Shown piece by piece: positions 1 through 10,159 of a DNA stretch of 64,000 nt. The DNA is from Haemaphysalis longicornis. Lineage: Eukaryota; Arthropoda; Arachnida; Ixodida; Ixodidae. The notes under the pieces were generated by a model. That model searched no databases and had not been told where the DNA came from. It was given only the letters and a program-made list of their open reading frames with translations. Numbering within the stretch: position 1 is the first letter of the stretch; the number at the start of each line of letters is the position of its first letter. A program made the translations under genes and the position numbers. The stretch is taken from positions 194,968,409 through 195,032,408 of the forward strand of contig CM023448.1 of the NCBI GenBank assembly GCA_013339765.2. The letters run 5' to 3'.

Positions 1-301
1 ATATGTATTTTATTACAAAATTTCCTAATCGTGCCATGTTTGTTTTTGTCAATTTTAATTTCCCCCACATTACCCGGAAATCCTCTACGACTGTGACAAC
101 GCTATCGGAATCCTCTACTTTCCGATCTTTATGCGCCTTTTACTTAACACAAGCGACTACCCAGCTAAACAGGACAACATCTTCATCTGTGTGTTCGACC
201 TAATACTAAGTGTCCCAGACTTGTTTCAAGTATTAGCCACATCGCATGCCTGGGATTAGCGATCTCTCAGTTAGCTTCTTTACCTGTATTGTGTTTGTTT
301 C
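1..301. repeat. Direct repeat copy A (uninterrupted)
   Basis: This stretch is repeated in direct orientation at 1444-1915 with scattered single-base differences. The two copies can be aligned from the first base of the window to about position 301, so the left limit of this copy lies outside the window. It lacks the 177-bp insertion seen in the second copy and shows the simple site TCT-TTA-TGC at 126-133. It holds no convincing coding sequence: the short open frame at 3-203 has no recognisable domain. The pair may be a tandem duplication or the remains of a longer repeated unit. Confidence 0.85.
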
Positions 302-1443
302 CCCGCCGGCCGAGCTGAGTTAGGCGCGAGGGGAGTAAGGGGAACCGCGGAGGCTTTTGTTATTCGCCGCGCTTTTGTGTCCACCCGGCGAGCGGGTCCG
401 GAGACGACTCATACAAACGCTTCGGTAACTTCATAATGGCTGAAAGCGATGTAAGCTTTCGAATAAGGATTTCCGCCACGAGAATTCCCGAAGCGGACGG
501 GAGCTGAAGGTCGGTCAAGGGGTCAAACATTGGGTCACCAGACGTTCAGTCTGGGACAGTTGCACTGCTCAGAGTTACTGGGCGAAGTTTCAGTTCGTCA
601 CACGTCTGAGCCTGGCGACTTGGCTGCTGTATCCGTCAATAGGGAGGACGACCAGGCTTTGTTAGGCGCTCCACGTGTTAACAAAGGGGAGGAATTCTGG
701 CGGCGCGGAGCACAAACATAGGCGTGCACGGTATGACAATACTTTGAGATGTGTCGGCCGAGAGCCGATTACCGGAGTTGGGTCTGCTTTTAGTTGGTTG
801 GTTTTCATTTATGTTATATTTGTGTTTTGCGGAATACCTTTGGGTTTCTGTATGAGAGTGAGAGAGGTGGGTCACGTGACTATTTTGAATCCACCTAGAT
901 TTGTTTGTCCTGATGGCCAAGCAGTGACCGAGTATGTGCTAATCAATGAGCAATCCTCACTCTCAAGTTGTAACGTCCCTTTTGTGGGCAGGGTTTTGTT
1001 GGTAAAATCGAGAGTATGATGTTTTGGAGATCGAACGGAGAGAACGATGACAGAGAGGTCACAGAGACAGAGAAGTGCGGCGAGCCCCGCTCGACGCGGG
1101 CCTTGCCCGACCTCTTGTTTGCGATCACGAGCCATGAGTTGTAAATACGTAATGTAAATAAAATGTACATATTGTACATTTTGAGGTTACTTGGAGTAGA
1201 CCATCGTCGGGTATGTGCCGTCAGCTAACGAGCCAGTGAGTCATCGAGTCATCGCTTCGATTCGATCATCGACGTCGGCGACTGATCCACACGTTCGTAT
1301 TTTAACTGTCTCTAAATGAATCTTTTTACAAAGCTCGATTTTGTTTCCTTTCGCATAACTGCAGGCTATGAGAAGAATATTTTTTTCTGCTATTTTACAC
1401 CATCCGCTAACGCGGGATTTTCTAATGACCTACTCGACGCACT
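302..1443. other. Unrecognised block, partly LTR/UTR-like
   Basis: No protein domain is recognisable in any frame here. The right half has the look of a retroelement LTR or 3' UTR: TGTAACG at 969, a polyadenylation signal AATAAA at 1157-1162 followed by a GTACATATTGTAC hairpin, then repeated GAGTCATCG-type words at about 1235-1250. No matching second LTR, primer-binding site or target duplication is visible, so a solo LTR is only a guess. The left part (302-520) is GC-rich compared with its surroundings. Confidence 0.3.
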
Positions 1444-1915
1444 ATATGTATTTTATTACAAAATTTCCTAATCGTGCCATGTTTGTTTTTGCCAATTTTA
1501 TTTCCCCCACATTACCTGGAAATCCTCTAGGACTGTGACAACGCTATCGGAATCCTCTACTTTCTGATCATTAGGCAGTTTTAGCATATCGTTACCGTGT
1601 TTGCGGTACCGTTTACCGTGTTACCGGAAGCCGCTGGCGACGGTGAAGCCTGTGCCGGTAAGTTACCGTTCGCGGTAACTCTCGCGCTGCGCAGTCGACT
1701 CCCGCAAATACGGTGACGTAAAAACGGTAATGCTATGCTAAAACTCTCTATTATGCGCCTGCTTTTACTTAACACAAGCGACTACCCAGCTAAGCAGGAC
1801 AACATCTTCATCTGTATGTTCCACATAATACTAAGTGTCCCAGACATTGTTTCAAATATTAGCCACATGCCTGACGTTAGCGATCTCTGTATTGTTTGTA
1901 TTGCACTTGTCCCGC
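1444..1915. repeat. Direct repeat copy B, interrupted by a MITE
   Basis: This is the second copy of the repeat at 1-301. The same words occur in the same order on both sides of the insertion at 1574-1750, for example the cttaacacaagcgactaccc segment at 1767 and at 142. After about 1890 the copies diverge: copy A carries a few extra bases at the matching point. No gene is visible. Confidence 0.85.
1574..1750. mobile_element. MITE with TTTTAGCATA inverted ends and TTA target duplication
   Basis: This is a 177-bp non-autonomous element. The left end reads AGTTTTAGCATATCGTTACC and the right end, reverse-complemented, reads AGTTTTAGCATAGCATTACC, so the terminal inverted repeats are long and nearly identical. 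It is flanked by TTA at 1571-1573 and 1751-1753, and the uninterrupted site with a single TTA is at 129-131. A TTA duplication is typical of PIF/Harbinger-group elements, though a TA duplication (Tc1/mariner group) cannot be fully excluded because the right end carries an extra TA. It has no coding capacity. Its ends resemble those of the element at 3953-4108. Confidence 0.85.
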
Positions 1916-2499
1916 TGAATGTGCCATCTCATCATTCGTCCAACAAACCAAAAACAATTTGCGACTATGGGAAAGCCACTTTTGCTGCTCAACCCGATTC
2001 ATAAATAAATGAATGAAAATTTTTGAAAATTGTTTGGTTGACGAAAACTGGTACACGTTTAAAGCAGTTCTTGTATATTCCAGAAAAGATCATTTTAATG
2101 AACCGTAGTTCGAATAGGTTTAATGCAACAATTAGCGCTCTAAAAACCAAAACAAGCGGCTTTTCTGTAAGGGTAAATATTCAGGTAATCTACAAGCCCG
2201 GATCCTTCAGAGACTAAAAAAAAGCGAGTATTCATGAAAAAAAAAAACATTAAAAGAAGCAAAGCACGCTAACTTTAGCATCAGTCTTCCTTCATTATTG
2301 CCAAACTACCCCCATAAGTTCTGCATCGTGGTTAACTGTATCGAACGCTCGTATTATGTATTGTGTATCCCAAAGCCCTCGCTTTAAATAAAACATGCGA
2401 AGTTTTTGTTCATTTCTATGTAAAAAAAGATTCGTCTTTTGTTGTTATTTCAACACTTTTTATTTTAACAAAACAAAATAAGTGGCTAAACTTAATTTA

Positions 2500-2607
2500 G
2501 AAAATAAATAAAATAAATGAAACTAACATAAATGAAATAAGGAAATAAAATAAACAAAATACAGGAAAATAAATAAATAATAAATAAAATAAAGGAAATA
2601 TAATAAA
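2500..2607. repeat. A-rich AAATA-type simple repeat
   Basis: Irregular runs of AAATA and AAATAA fill this stretch. The surrounding 1916-2750 contains no recognisable gene or element. It may be an old retroposon tail, but no element body is visible beside it. Confidence 0.7.
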
Positions 2608-2754
2608 CGGAATTATTATAATATCAAATAAAATACTGGCAATTGTGCTGATTTGTTCTGATTATGGCTGACATTTTGTATGAGAGGGGGGTGACAAATT
2701 TGCTGGGGCCCCGGGTGCAAGGTTAGCCAGGAACGCCACTGAACATCAGACAAC

Positions 2755-3300
2755 AGCTTCGTAAAACATGGCAAGCAGACTGGAGGCAATAAGCGGACAA
2801 CAAACTACGCATAGTAAAACCACACTTGGGGCGATACCCAACTGACTTCCACAATACAGACACCGAGATTACATTAGCCATGTCACTTATAGGGCACACA
2901 CATGTAACATACTCACACCTGCTCACTGGTTCCTCAAGACCATTGTGTAGCAGGTACTGAGTGGGTCTGTACGTAACACACATCCTCACACAATGCAAAG
3001 AGCTAGACACAACACGACATAAACACTTTTTAGAGCTATGCAGATATAACTTTTCTTTGCATACAGCATACTTTTTGGGAGATAACCCCATATTTTCTGC
3101 TAAGCGTACTTTTAAATTTTTGACAGAGATTCACTCATTACAACTCATCTCATATCATGTGTGATCACAAACTGGCATTAAGTCATTTCTCGTATATTCT
3201 TGTTCATAGATTTTATTACTGGCATTTAAACCACTCGCATTACTTTACTTGGCGCTCTTTGCCCTCGTTGTCCTTGCGCCAGGGAAATCATCATCATGAT
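2755..3300 (+). pseudogene. 5'-truncated LINE: C-terminus and 3' end
   Basis: On the plus strand this reads as the C-terminal tail of a non-LTR retrotransposon polyprotein. The frame around 2815-3160 gives IKPHLGRYP-like, IGHTHVTYSHLLTG and VTHILTQCKELD blocks, the usual post-RNase H zinc-finger region of I/Jockey-type LINEs. An in-frame stop (TGA at about 2957) falls inside the zinc finger, so the second Cys of the pair is missing. The coding part ends at TGA 3162-3164. About 120 bp of 3' UTR follows, ending in a CATCATCATGATCACC-type trinucleotide tail near 3285-3315. Everything upstream, including endonuclease and reverse transcriptase, is absent. The clade assignment (I/R1 group) is inference. 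Confidence 0.75.
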
Positions 3301-3315
3301 CACCGCCATCATGAT

Positions 3316-3952
3316 CATTCAAACTGCATGCTGTGACGAAGCTTGCGAGTTAGTGATGTGTCTGTGCACAGCACTCGAGCCACCAGCTGGTGCACGGACT
3401 GCACTCAGTGTACTACCGTACATACGTAGTGGAATACGCGGCTGCCATTGGGGGCTGTTACGCGGGACATGCGCGGACTTCGAGCTCAGAATGCTGTGTT
3501 TGGACCCACCTGTGCAGAGACAGGCGATCATGAGGACGTCCACCTCGCGCCCTTTCGAGCACAGTCGGCAGAGCACGGGTGCTGTCTGAGGTTGTGGCGG
3601 GGCGGGTCGCCGGACTGCCATTCCACGAATTCCCAGCCCGGACGTACGCCGCCCGTTCGGGTTGCGGTCCTTTTCCACCTTCTTCTCGCCGGTGGGGCGC
3701 ATGCAGGGCAGGTCGCTTCACAGCGTCGTCTTCTCTGCTTCTGCTTGGCCTAGTGGCTGCTGACACTGTCGCTGCTGCTTCCTCCTCTTCTCGTTTTTCT
3801 TCGCGTAACCAAATTACAGCATATCTGATTCGCCGCAGCTTCGCGTAAAATAGTATATGCACCGCATGACCCCGGGAACATAATTCACCATGAAGAATTC
3901 TCGGAGGCGTAATCGTTATCAGGACAAATTTTACGAAGAATTTGACATAGGA
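3316..3952. other. CpG-rich stretch without recognisable gene
   Basis: Long open frames occur on both strands (a 192-codon frame on the minus strand at 3458-4036 and others on plus), but they overlap one another, show no domain and consist of biased Arg/Ala/Ser-rich composition as expected from GC-rich non-coding DNA. I see no promoter or splice structure that favours any of them. Confidence 0.4.
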
Positions 3953-4108
3953 GAGTTTTAGCTGACCGTTTTTGACGGTTCGTCCGGTATCGGCGGTCCG
4001 CCCAGCGCAACCGGAGCCATTGCCGTTCGCGGTCAAGCGCGCAACACAATGACGTTCCCGCTTGCTATCGGAGCGGAGCTGACCGTAAAAAACTGTCAGC
4101 TAAAGCTC
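3953..4108. mobile_element. MITE related to the one at 1574-1750
   Basis: A 156-bp element. The left terminus is GAGTTTTAGCTGACCGTTTT and the reverse-complemented right terminus is GAGCTTTAGCTGACAGTTTT; the match continues for about 27 bp with four mismatches. The outermost AGTTTTAGC word and the following accgt-type motif are shared with the 1.6-kb MITE, so both probably used the same transposase. TAGG and GCTA flank it, leaving at most a TA target duplication. There is no coding capacity. Confidence 0.75.
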
Positions 4109-4267
4109 GCTATGAACATTTTTGTAAGCAGGACATGAAAGTATCAATCTTTTAAACCGAAGCTTTACTGTCCTCACTGATGCCCTTGTACGCCAGTACT
4201 CCCTGTAGGAATAGCCAACATTCTCTGACGATGATGATAAATAATCGTGTGTGAAGTGAAAGAAAAA

Positions 4268-4345
4268 AAAATGATTCCAGTGGCCCGAGTCGAACTTGGT
4301 TCCCTCACGTTATGAAGTCGGCGTCTATTGGATTGCTCCATTTAC
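4268..4345 (-). pseudogene. tRNA-like relic (possible tRNA pseudogene or SINE head)
   Basis: Read on the minus strand, this stretch has a poor A-box-like segment (GGAGCAATCCAATAGACG), a possible anticodon arm with TTCATAA in the loop, and a B-box-like AAGTTCGACTCGG. The stems do not pair well enough for a functional tRNA. It lies directly downstream, on the same strand, of the A-tail of the LINE at 4350-5530. A similar arrangement occurs at 55.82-55.89 kb. Confidence 0.4.
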
Positions 4346-4349
4346 ACAT

Positions 4350-5530
4350 TTTTTTTCTTTAATGCATGGCAATTTTAGAAAACCTTAGAAAAACTCAGAC
4401 AAGACATTTAACCCGCAATATAAACACTAACAGACAGCAAAGGGCAAGGACATCAGTCGAACAAAGATCGGCACCATTTCAAAACTCAGGCAAGCAAACG
4501 CACGTATCCAATAGAGGCAGCCACTCCGGTGGGTCACCATGCGCAGCATAAATGCTCCGCACCAACGCCGCTTGTTCCCACTTTTGAGCAGTGGATGGCT
4601 CGTCTGGTCGATCCGGACCTTGGACACCAGCAAGAACTGGTCAAGAGGGCCTGGACGGCAAGTCGCAGCCTGGGTATCCCGGAATAAGGATGCCCTCCAC
4701 CGGGCGAGTGCCCTGTCATCAGCACTTATGCTCAATAAATGTTTATTCTCCTCTCCTCCTCCAAAAAAAGCACTTGGTTGGCCTAGGGGATTCCGCATGC
4801 CCATCAGTCATGCGGCACTTCAAAAAGATAAACAATCCTAGGAGAACAAAAAACGTCATATGGTACCTGATTAACATCTTCAAATGGCAGGAAGCGAATG
4901 GTGTACGGGGTGATGTCAATGTCCTTTTTTAGTGTCCGCTACACGGCCCAACACAAAGCAATGATCAATTGTCTCTGGTTGATTACATAGGCGACAACTG
5001 TCCGAACAAGGAATGCACATTCCCTTTTCGCGCAGCCATGTCTTAACTAGGAGTGTGGAAGAATGAAGCTCAAAGGAAAACGTTTTTGCATTTGACGGAA
5101 TACACATACTCATTACGCGTTTTAAAACATTGCTTGTCTGGTGGCCTAACTGAGGCTGGCGATATATAGGCACCGGGAATAGACTTCCAATAAGAGTGCT
5201 CGTCATAGTTTTCTTTGACATACTGAACAGATATTCCAAGGAAAATCGCGCGGTAAGAAACTTAAAAGACTCCACGAACTCCTTGAGAAATCCCCGTGGA
5301 GGCTTCGTATAAACTTCGCCCATACATATAAGCAAAAAAGGCAAATGGAAACTTATGCGCTGCTGAAGTACAGTTAGTAAAAGTGTGTGATCAACCAATT
5401 TGTAGAAGAAAAAAATGAGACACAAGCTGGTGCGTAAAGAAATGCATGAACACAACAAATGCATGAGCCTTTAAAGACATGCTCAAAACGAGGGCGAAGC
5501 AGCTGGTACCGATCCGCGAAGTACACACCA
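4350..5530 (-). pseudogene. L1/Tx1-like LINE, C-terminal part and 3' end
   Basis: The minus-strand frame at 5464-4916 contains the post-RT tail of an L1/Tx1-like polyprotein: a FVRQLV-equivalent segment, a PRGFLKEFVESFKFLTARFS block, then a zinc-finger motif CRLCNQPETIDHCF. The same order is seen in the fuller element at 13.8-18.7 kb and in the two copies at 56-57.6 kb. The frame breaks just after the finger, and the rest of the C-terminus (4920-4370) is in other frames. The 3' end has an ATTAAAG signal and an A-run at about 4350-4362. A separate LINE fragment (4582-4762) is inserted near the 3' end. Endonuclease and reverse transcriptase are missing. Confidence 0.75.
4582..4762 (+). mobile_element. 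Short 5'-truncated R1/I-like LINE 3' end nested in an L1-like LINE
   Basis: The plus strand encodes FEQWMARLVDPDLGHQQELV-type residues ending at TAA 4685-4687. This matches the polyprotein C-termini of the R1/I-like elements at 34.2, 49.8 and 51.5 kb. Downstream come the shared 3' UTR word CCCTCCACCGGGCG, an AATAAA signal at about 4735 and a (CTC)n tail. Left and right of it the minus-strand LINE continues, matching the copy at 56.09-56.81 kb on both sides, so about 180 bp were added here. No target duplication longer than CCA is visible. Confidence 0.75.
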
Positions 5531-7040
5531 AACCCAAACGTTAGGCCACGTTAGGGCCCAAGAGTTTTTTTGTTTTTTGCTATTAGGCATAAGGAAAAAA
5601 TTGCTGTGGGTATTCTAGAAAAGTGGTGCGTACCTCCCGAGTAGCCCACACTCTCAGAGTGGGATTGGCCAACCAAAGAATCCATCACGAGAAAGCTTCG
5701 CGTTCAACCATCGTTGTTGTTAGACGGAGGGATGCATGATGTTTTAAAATGAAATGCCTGCCCGTGGAAAGCAACTTTAGGATTCGGAAAGCTCGACTTT
5801 TGATACCCTTACGAGACCGTTGAGCACGTTGGTGTACAAACGTGCACAAACAAAACAAAACAAGTGTACAAACAAAACAAACCCAACACCTCCAGACATA
5901 AACGGAAGAAAATCTGCGGAAATTCAGAGAATTGTCCACTAATGTGCAGCATTCCTATGCTGCTTCTCTTGAGTGTAAGCACTTTACAGCCAAATTTCCT
6001 TTTTTTTCGAAATTCTGTTTTGACCAATTACCCCTATTTACGTTTTTTCAGGTAAACCAGGATATAACGCTTTTGGCAAAAATTTGCATTTTTGTTACAT
6101 CCAGGTTTTCGTTACATACAGGTTTTGAGTTAAAGATTGCGTGAATGAAGCAGAAACGAAACCAATATGCTAGACATCAGTGATGCTGAACTCACTTTTC
6201 TTCAGTGATATATTTCACACTGAAAAACTGCATGGTTGGCGCCTGCAGCTACTACCATGGCCCCCGTGTTCCCAAACGTTAATGAATTATCCCTTTTGCT
6301 TTTTGATAGTTTCCGGTGCCTTAACGCGTTTCAAGAACCAAACTTATGCTGAAACGGCGCCTTTTCGCGAACTTCATGCTCATTTCTACACTCAAAATTA
6401 TTGAGGGGATGCTAGCTGGGACACTGTACCGGGTAGTAACATTCTTCTTTCTCGCCGGTGGTCAGGGCCTTTAGAATATCGAACTTGTCTTGAAAAGACA
6501 AAACTTTCCCTTTTCTGGCAGCAGAACTCATCACCGACGAACCGAGACGACAGATTTCAGTGGAGACGCGCGACTACACGTCGACAAGCAGGACGAGCAC
6601 CTAACCGACACCCAACTCACACGTGGAAACGCACGGAAGATTGCGGTGCGGGTGAAATTCCCTAGATTAGTGCATTTCGCCAGCCGATTTTTTAAGAAAA
6701 GGCAATGTTTTATTGACCCATCAGCGTAGCGAATTCGTTACATCAAGATTAACCCTCGCAACTCCTTCGTTACATGGAGGTCACAAACACATGGGCTTCA
6801 ATGGTGGTGGAAATAGGAAAATGAAAAACTTCGCTAAATCAAAGAATTCGTTACACAGATGTTCGTTACATCCAGGTTTAGCTGTATAACGATTACAGGT
6901 GGAACATCCGCCAAATCGGCATTTTTGTGGTAATGCAGGGTGTTCTAGGGTTCGCCAGAAGGCGAGGAGGACGCGGGGGAGAGGGCGCACCTCTGGCCGA
7001 CGGTTGAATGAGTCAACGATATAAGGCACGTTCGTAACCT
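5531..7040. other. Non-coding stretch with dispersed TTCGTTACATCCAGG-like words
   Basis: No gene is recognised. Variants of CGTTACATCCAGG occur at about 6097, 6111, 6738, 6768, 6851 and 6867, some in close pairs. A block of ACAAACAAAACAAA repeats lies at 5845-5883. The short open frames here have no domains and lack supporting structure. Confidence 0.4.
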
Positions 7041-7054
7041 TCCGTTCTGTGTCG

Positions 7055-7200
7055 GCTTTGTGGCTCAGTTGGTAGAGTACCGTGCACCTTGCGTTCCGCC
7101 CGCAGAGTCGTAGGATCGAAACCTGGCGCCGGCAAGTATTTATGTAGTGTAGGGGGAGCGATGCGGACGCAGACTACGGACGCCAACGCGGGTGACATCG
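7055..7200 (+). mobile_element. tRNA-derived SINE-like sequence
   Basis: The head has both internal RNA polymerase III promoter elements: an A box TGGCTCAGTTGG at 7061-7072 and a B box GGATCGAAACC at 7113-7123, at normal tRNA spacing. A non-tRNA body follows (agtgtagggggagcgatgcg at about 7147). The tRNA secondary structure is imperfect and there is no terminator of four T's directly after the acceptor, so a SINE or SINE relic fits better than a functional tRNA gene. No target duplication could be fixed. Confidence 0.55.
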
Positions 7201-8960
7201 TGAGTTACTAAAATGGTCTGCATTTAAAACGTAAATTTGTGGAGTAGTGCGTACCACGTGACGCCTGATTGTTATGGCAAGTGAGTAGAACAGGTGCACA
7301 CCAGCCGCAGTGAACCTAATAATAATGAAGCCGTGGCGTGTACCAGTCTGCTTGCTGACGTAATTGGCGTTTTAAACGAAGAAACGGAAGCGTAGAAAGG
7401 CATGCAAACACGTTGTAGCAAAAAAGAAGCCGGTCGAAGTAATTCGCGTCAGAGGACAAAGAAACGAAAAAGCAGGAACAGATGGAACTGCTATGTAGCA
7501 GTAAAGATGCCAATAAGTATAAGCAAGCTTTAAACCACAAGTATACAAGTTTTCATGCCAACGCAACTGCTTGTCGTCGTCGTCATCCCTGGCTCAACGG
7601 TGACCGAGCGCTGCGAAAGGCGTGCAGGCATCCTCTCCAACACCAGACTGTCTCCTTTCAAAGGAGACTAGCGAATGGGACCAATACTCTGGGGCAGAGC
7701 TAATGTTGCCAACTTAGATAGCGTACAAGCATGCCGACTCAGTAAAATGGCCAAGAATTAAATAAGTAGGTGCTAACGCAGGGTAGTCCTAGTCGTCTAA
7801 AAGCTGAATTATTTTAAGTGGTGACACGAATTTGTAATTTAGAAGTGCTTTCTACAGTGAACCACCAAAACACTTTGCATAAAGAGGAAGTCAATCACCA
7901 AATTTGTGCTTAAACTTACAAACATGAACCCTAAGTATTCTGGGTAGGGCAGGTGACTATAATCATTCCTTCTTGAAAAGCCCTGCTCAAGTATGGGATG
8001 CAGGTATTTAAATGGGCCGTTAGTACAAAATGCAAGTTTGTTCTGCGGAAGTTGGCCTCGTTCGAATAACATTGACGTCACTTTCAACGCAAGCTTCGCT
8101 CAAATAAGCTGTATAATGAGGAAAAATGAGAATAGGCATTCCACGTCCTATCTTTACCTCAATGTACTCATGGCGTATTACGGGCAGCTCGTTGAGATGG
8201 GCGGAGGCGGGCAAAATCCAACGCAAATTAAACAGGAATTATAAGCTTGCAGAATGAGCAATTTCGCTGAAATTTAGTTCACATTCTTTTTGTAGCAATA
8301 AGAATGGCGGGGTAATAAGTTAGTTTTACAAACTAACACGTGAACGTATACGGTGCGGATTATGCCGGCCGAAGCTGCACAGCCGTCGGGCTTGCCTGAC
8401 ACGACACTGGCCGACTGGCATAAGCGACATCCCCACTATGTGGCCCTGTTTGTCGAGCACACCCCATTTCTCAGGAGTGATTGCTATCAACCGTAACAAA
8501 TGTATGCCATGTACAAATCCGGTCAGAAACAGAGAAACGGCGGATAGCGGTCTTCGAGCGGTATTGTCCGGCCGTCCATGAAGGCAGACAGTACACAAGG
8601 CGATAGTTTAGACGTTTCCTCGTTCGCAGCAGCCTTAGTCAACATACTAACGCTCGTTTCAGGCCCATTTCCTGGATATGTCATCGCTGACGCCACGAGA
8701 CTCACGACTTAGCGGGAGAAAAAATGTTTTCGCTTAAAATGTTTAATTTCTCGGTGAATAAAGCATCGTTTGCGGCCGGACAAGCATTGGCGGCACTATA
8801 AAGGAGCAAATCTTTCGAATAAAGCCAACTTGTATTAAGCCTTCATGGCTCCTTTAACAGGAGTGATTTTGTCATCAGTAAATCTATGCAAATAAATTCT
8901 ACAGCGCTTGCTCAATCATGTTCTGTTGAAATGAAAAAGCAAAAGTGTTTATTTTCGCTA
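7201..8960. other. Unrecognised non-coding stretch
   Basis: I found no domain, repeat family or RNA gene that I can name. Open frames at 7316-7566, 7839-8244 and 8326-8705 are short, overlap on opposite strands and carry no recognisable motif. Confidence 0.4.
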
Positions 8961-9300
8961 GGTTCATCAGTGAGTGAGTGAGAGAAAGAGAGAGACAGAG
9001 AGAGTAAACATGTTTATTGCGAAAAGCAATAGGGATGAGTTTTCAGTCCAAGACCCCTTGAGCTCTTCCAGTCTCAACAGCCCCCAACACCAGCAGGCGC
9101 TGATCACTGAAGTCGCAGCTGGTCAGAGCTCTCTCTCTCTCAAAGCTGGAAAGAATCAGTGAGTCTTCTGCCGATGTAGGTCATTGCCTACAGCCTCAAC
9201 ATTGAACTGACTGCAGTAACTTGTTTCGGGATCCCTAATTATGCTGCTGCGACACTGCCTCCACAGAAGGTGAATGGCAACCGATACTACGGCTGAGATT
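8960..9300 (-). pseudogene. R1/I-like LINE 3' end
   Basis: On the minus strand a HLLWRQC-type zinc-finger end (about 9290) is followed, after a frame change, by a C-terminus of the form SDQRLLVLGAVETGRAQGVL with TGA at 9045-9043. An AATAAAC signal lies at 9018-9012 and a (GA)n/(TC)n microsatellite tail at 8975-9005. The layout matches the plus-strand element at 49.5-50.0 kb. The 5' part, with RT and RNase H, is absent. Confidence 0.65.
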
Positions 9301-9438
9301 TGTAATGCACACGCGTTTCTTTAGGTTTAATTATTTGTGATGGAAGTTATACGAACGCACCGTAGCCAGTAAGAATGGACCGCTCGCCGAGTGTTTCTTC
9401 GCGTTTTATTTTATTGCGTGAGCAAAGAAATAGACGGT

Positions 9439-9721
9439 TCATGTCAGCAGAAACTTTGCGCCGTTGATTCTTGGCCAGAGAGCGACAGTAGAGCAGAGAA
9501 CATGGTGCGTGAGTAGGTAGCTGCCGTCAAGAAGAGCTGGCAGAAGTGGGGCTGCCTTCTCGCAGCTTCCGGCCTTGCTCGATAAATGCACTGTGTCCGC
9601 GAGTACAGTGCCGAATAGGTGACCGGCAGTTAATGCCACTGCTAAATAGAGCAAATGGGACCACTGAGACGATTACAACGCTAAGCAAAGTTCGCACAGT
9701 GTCCGAGGGGCGTGCGAGCAA
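9439..9721 (-). CDS. Weak candidate small secreted-type ORF or exon
   Basis: Two overlapping minus-strand frames end before an AATAAAATAAAA signal at about 9402-9413. One (9721-9527, 64 codons) starts with a hydrophobic stretch TLLSVVIVSVVPFALFSSG that resembles a signal peptide, followed by Cys-containing residues. The other (9654-9439) begins MLYLAVALTAGHLFGTVLA. A possible acceptor (ctctatttag) precedes the second. I do not recognise a family. Chance open frames in repeat-rich DNA explain the data equally well. Confidence 0.15.
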
Positions 9722-10078
9722 CGCCGTGTGCCGGACTTCAAAATGAGGAGCAGCACAGGGGCTTAGGGCACCGCCTCAAGTACGCGGGTACTAGAGATGC
9801 GGTGGTCACGGATTCTTAAAAGTCCACCAGTGGATCGTGTGTTATTTATTTTGTTTTAATCGCCGCTATGGAAGGCGCCGCAGCCAATGGGAATTGAGAA
9901 CGCACCGAAGGGTAGTTGTGGCTGCCTTTTTCGGACGCTAGACGGGTGCGCATTCTGAGCACGCCAGCCCGGTAGGTATTCGGTGAACACCAGTAGGGAG
10001 CACGCTTTTGCGAACTTAGTCACGTAATTATTTCGCAATAGAATAACCTCTTCACAAATATTCACAGAGGAAGAGGCA

Positions 10079-10079
10079 T

Positions 10080-10158
<79 letters not shown>

Positions 10159-10159
10159 T
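10079..10159. repeat. (TTTA)n microsatellite, tail of the adjoining LINE
   Basis: About twenty uninterrupted TTTA units. It sits exactly at the 3' side of a minus-strand CR1-like LINE, so on that strand it reads (TAAA)n, the typical tail of such elements. A comparable tract borders the related LINE at 36.5 kb. Confidence 0.9.

Noticed and set aside
302..1300. Definite solo LTR
   Set aside because: There is an AATAAA signal and an LTR-like start word, but no matching end, second copy or target duplication.
1..1915. The two direct repeats as LTRs of one element
   Set aside because: Their ends lack TG...CA termini, and the DNA between them has no PBS, PPT or gag/pol reading.
3458..4036. 192-codon minus-strand open frame in a GC-rich block
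   Set aside because: Overlaps several other open frames and runs into the MITE at 3953; composition is Arg/Ala/Pro-biased as in non-coding GC-rich DNA.
7055..7130. Functional tRNA gene
   Set aside because: A and B boxes are present, but arms do not pair well, no T-run terminator follows and a SINE-like body continues.
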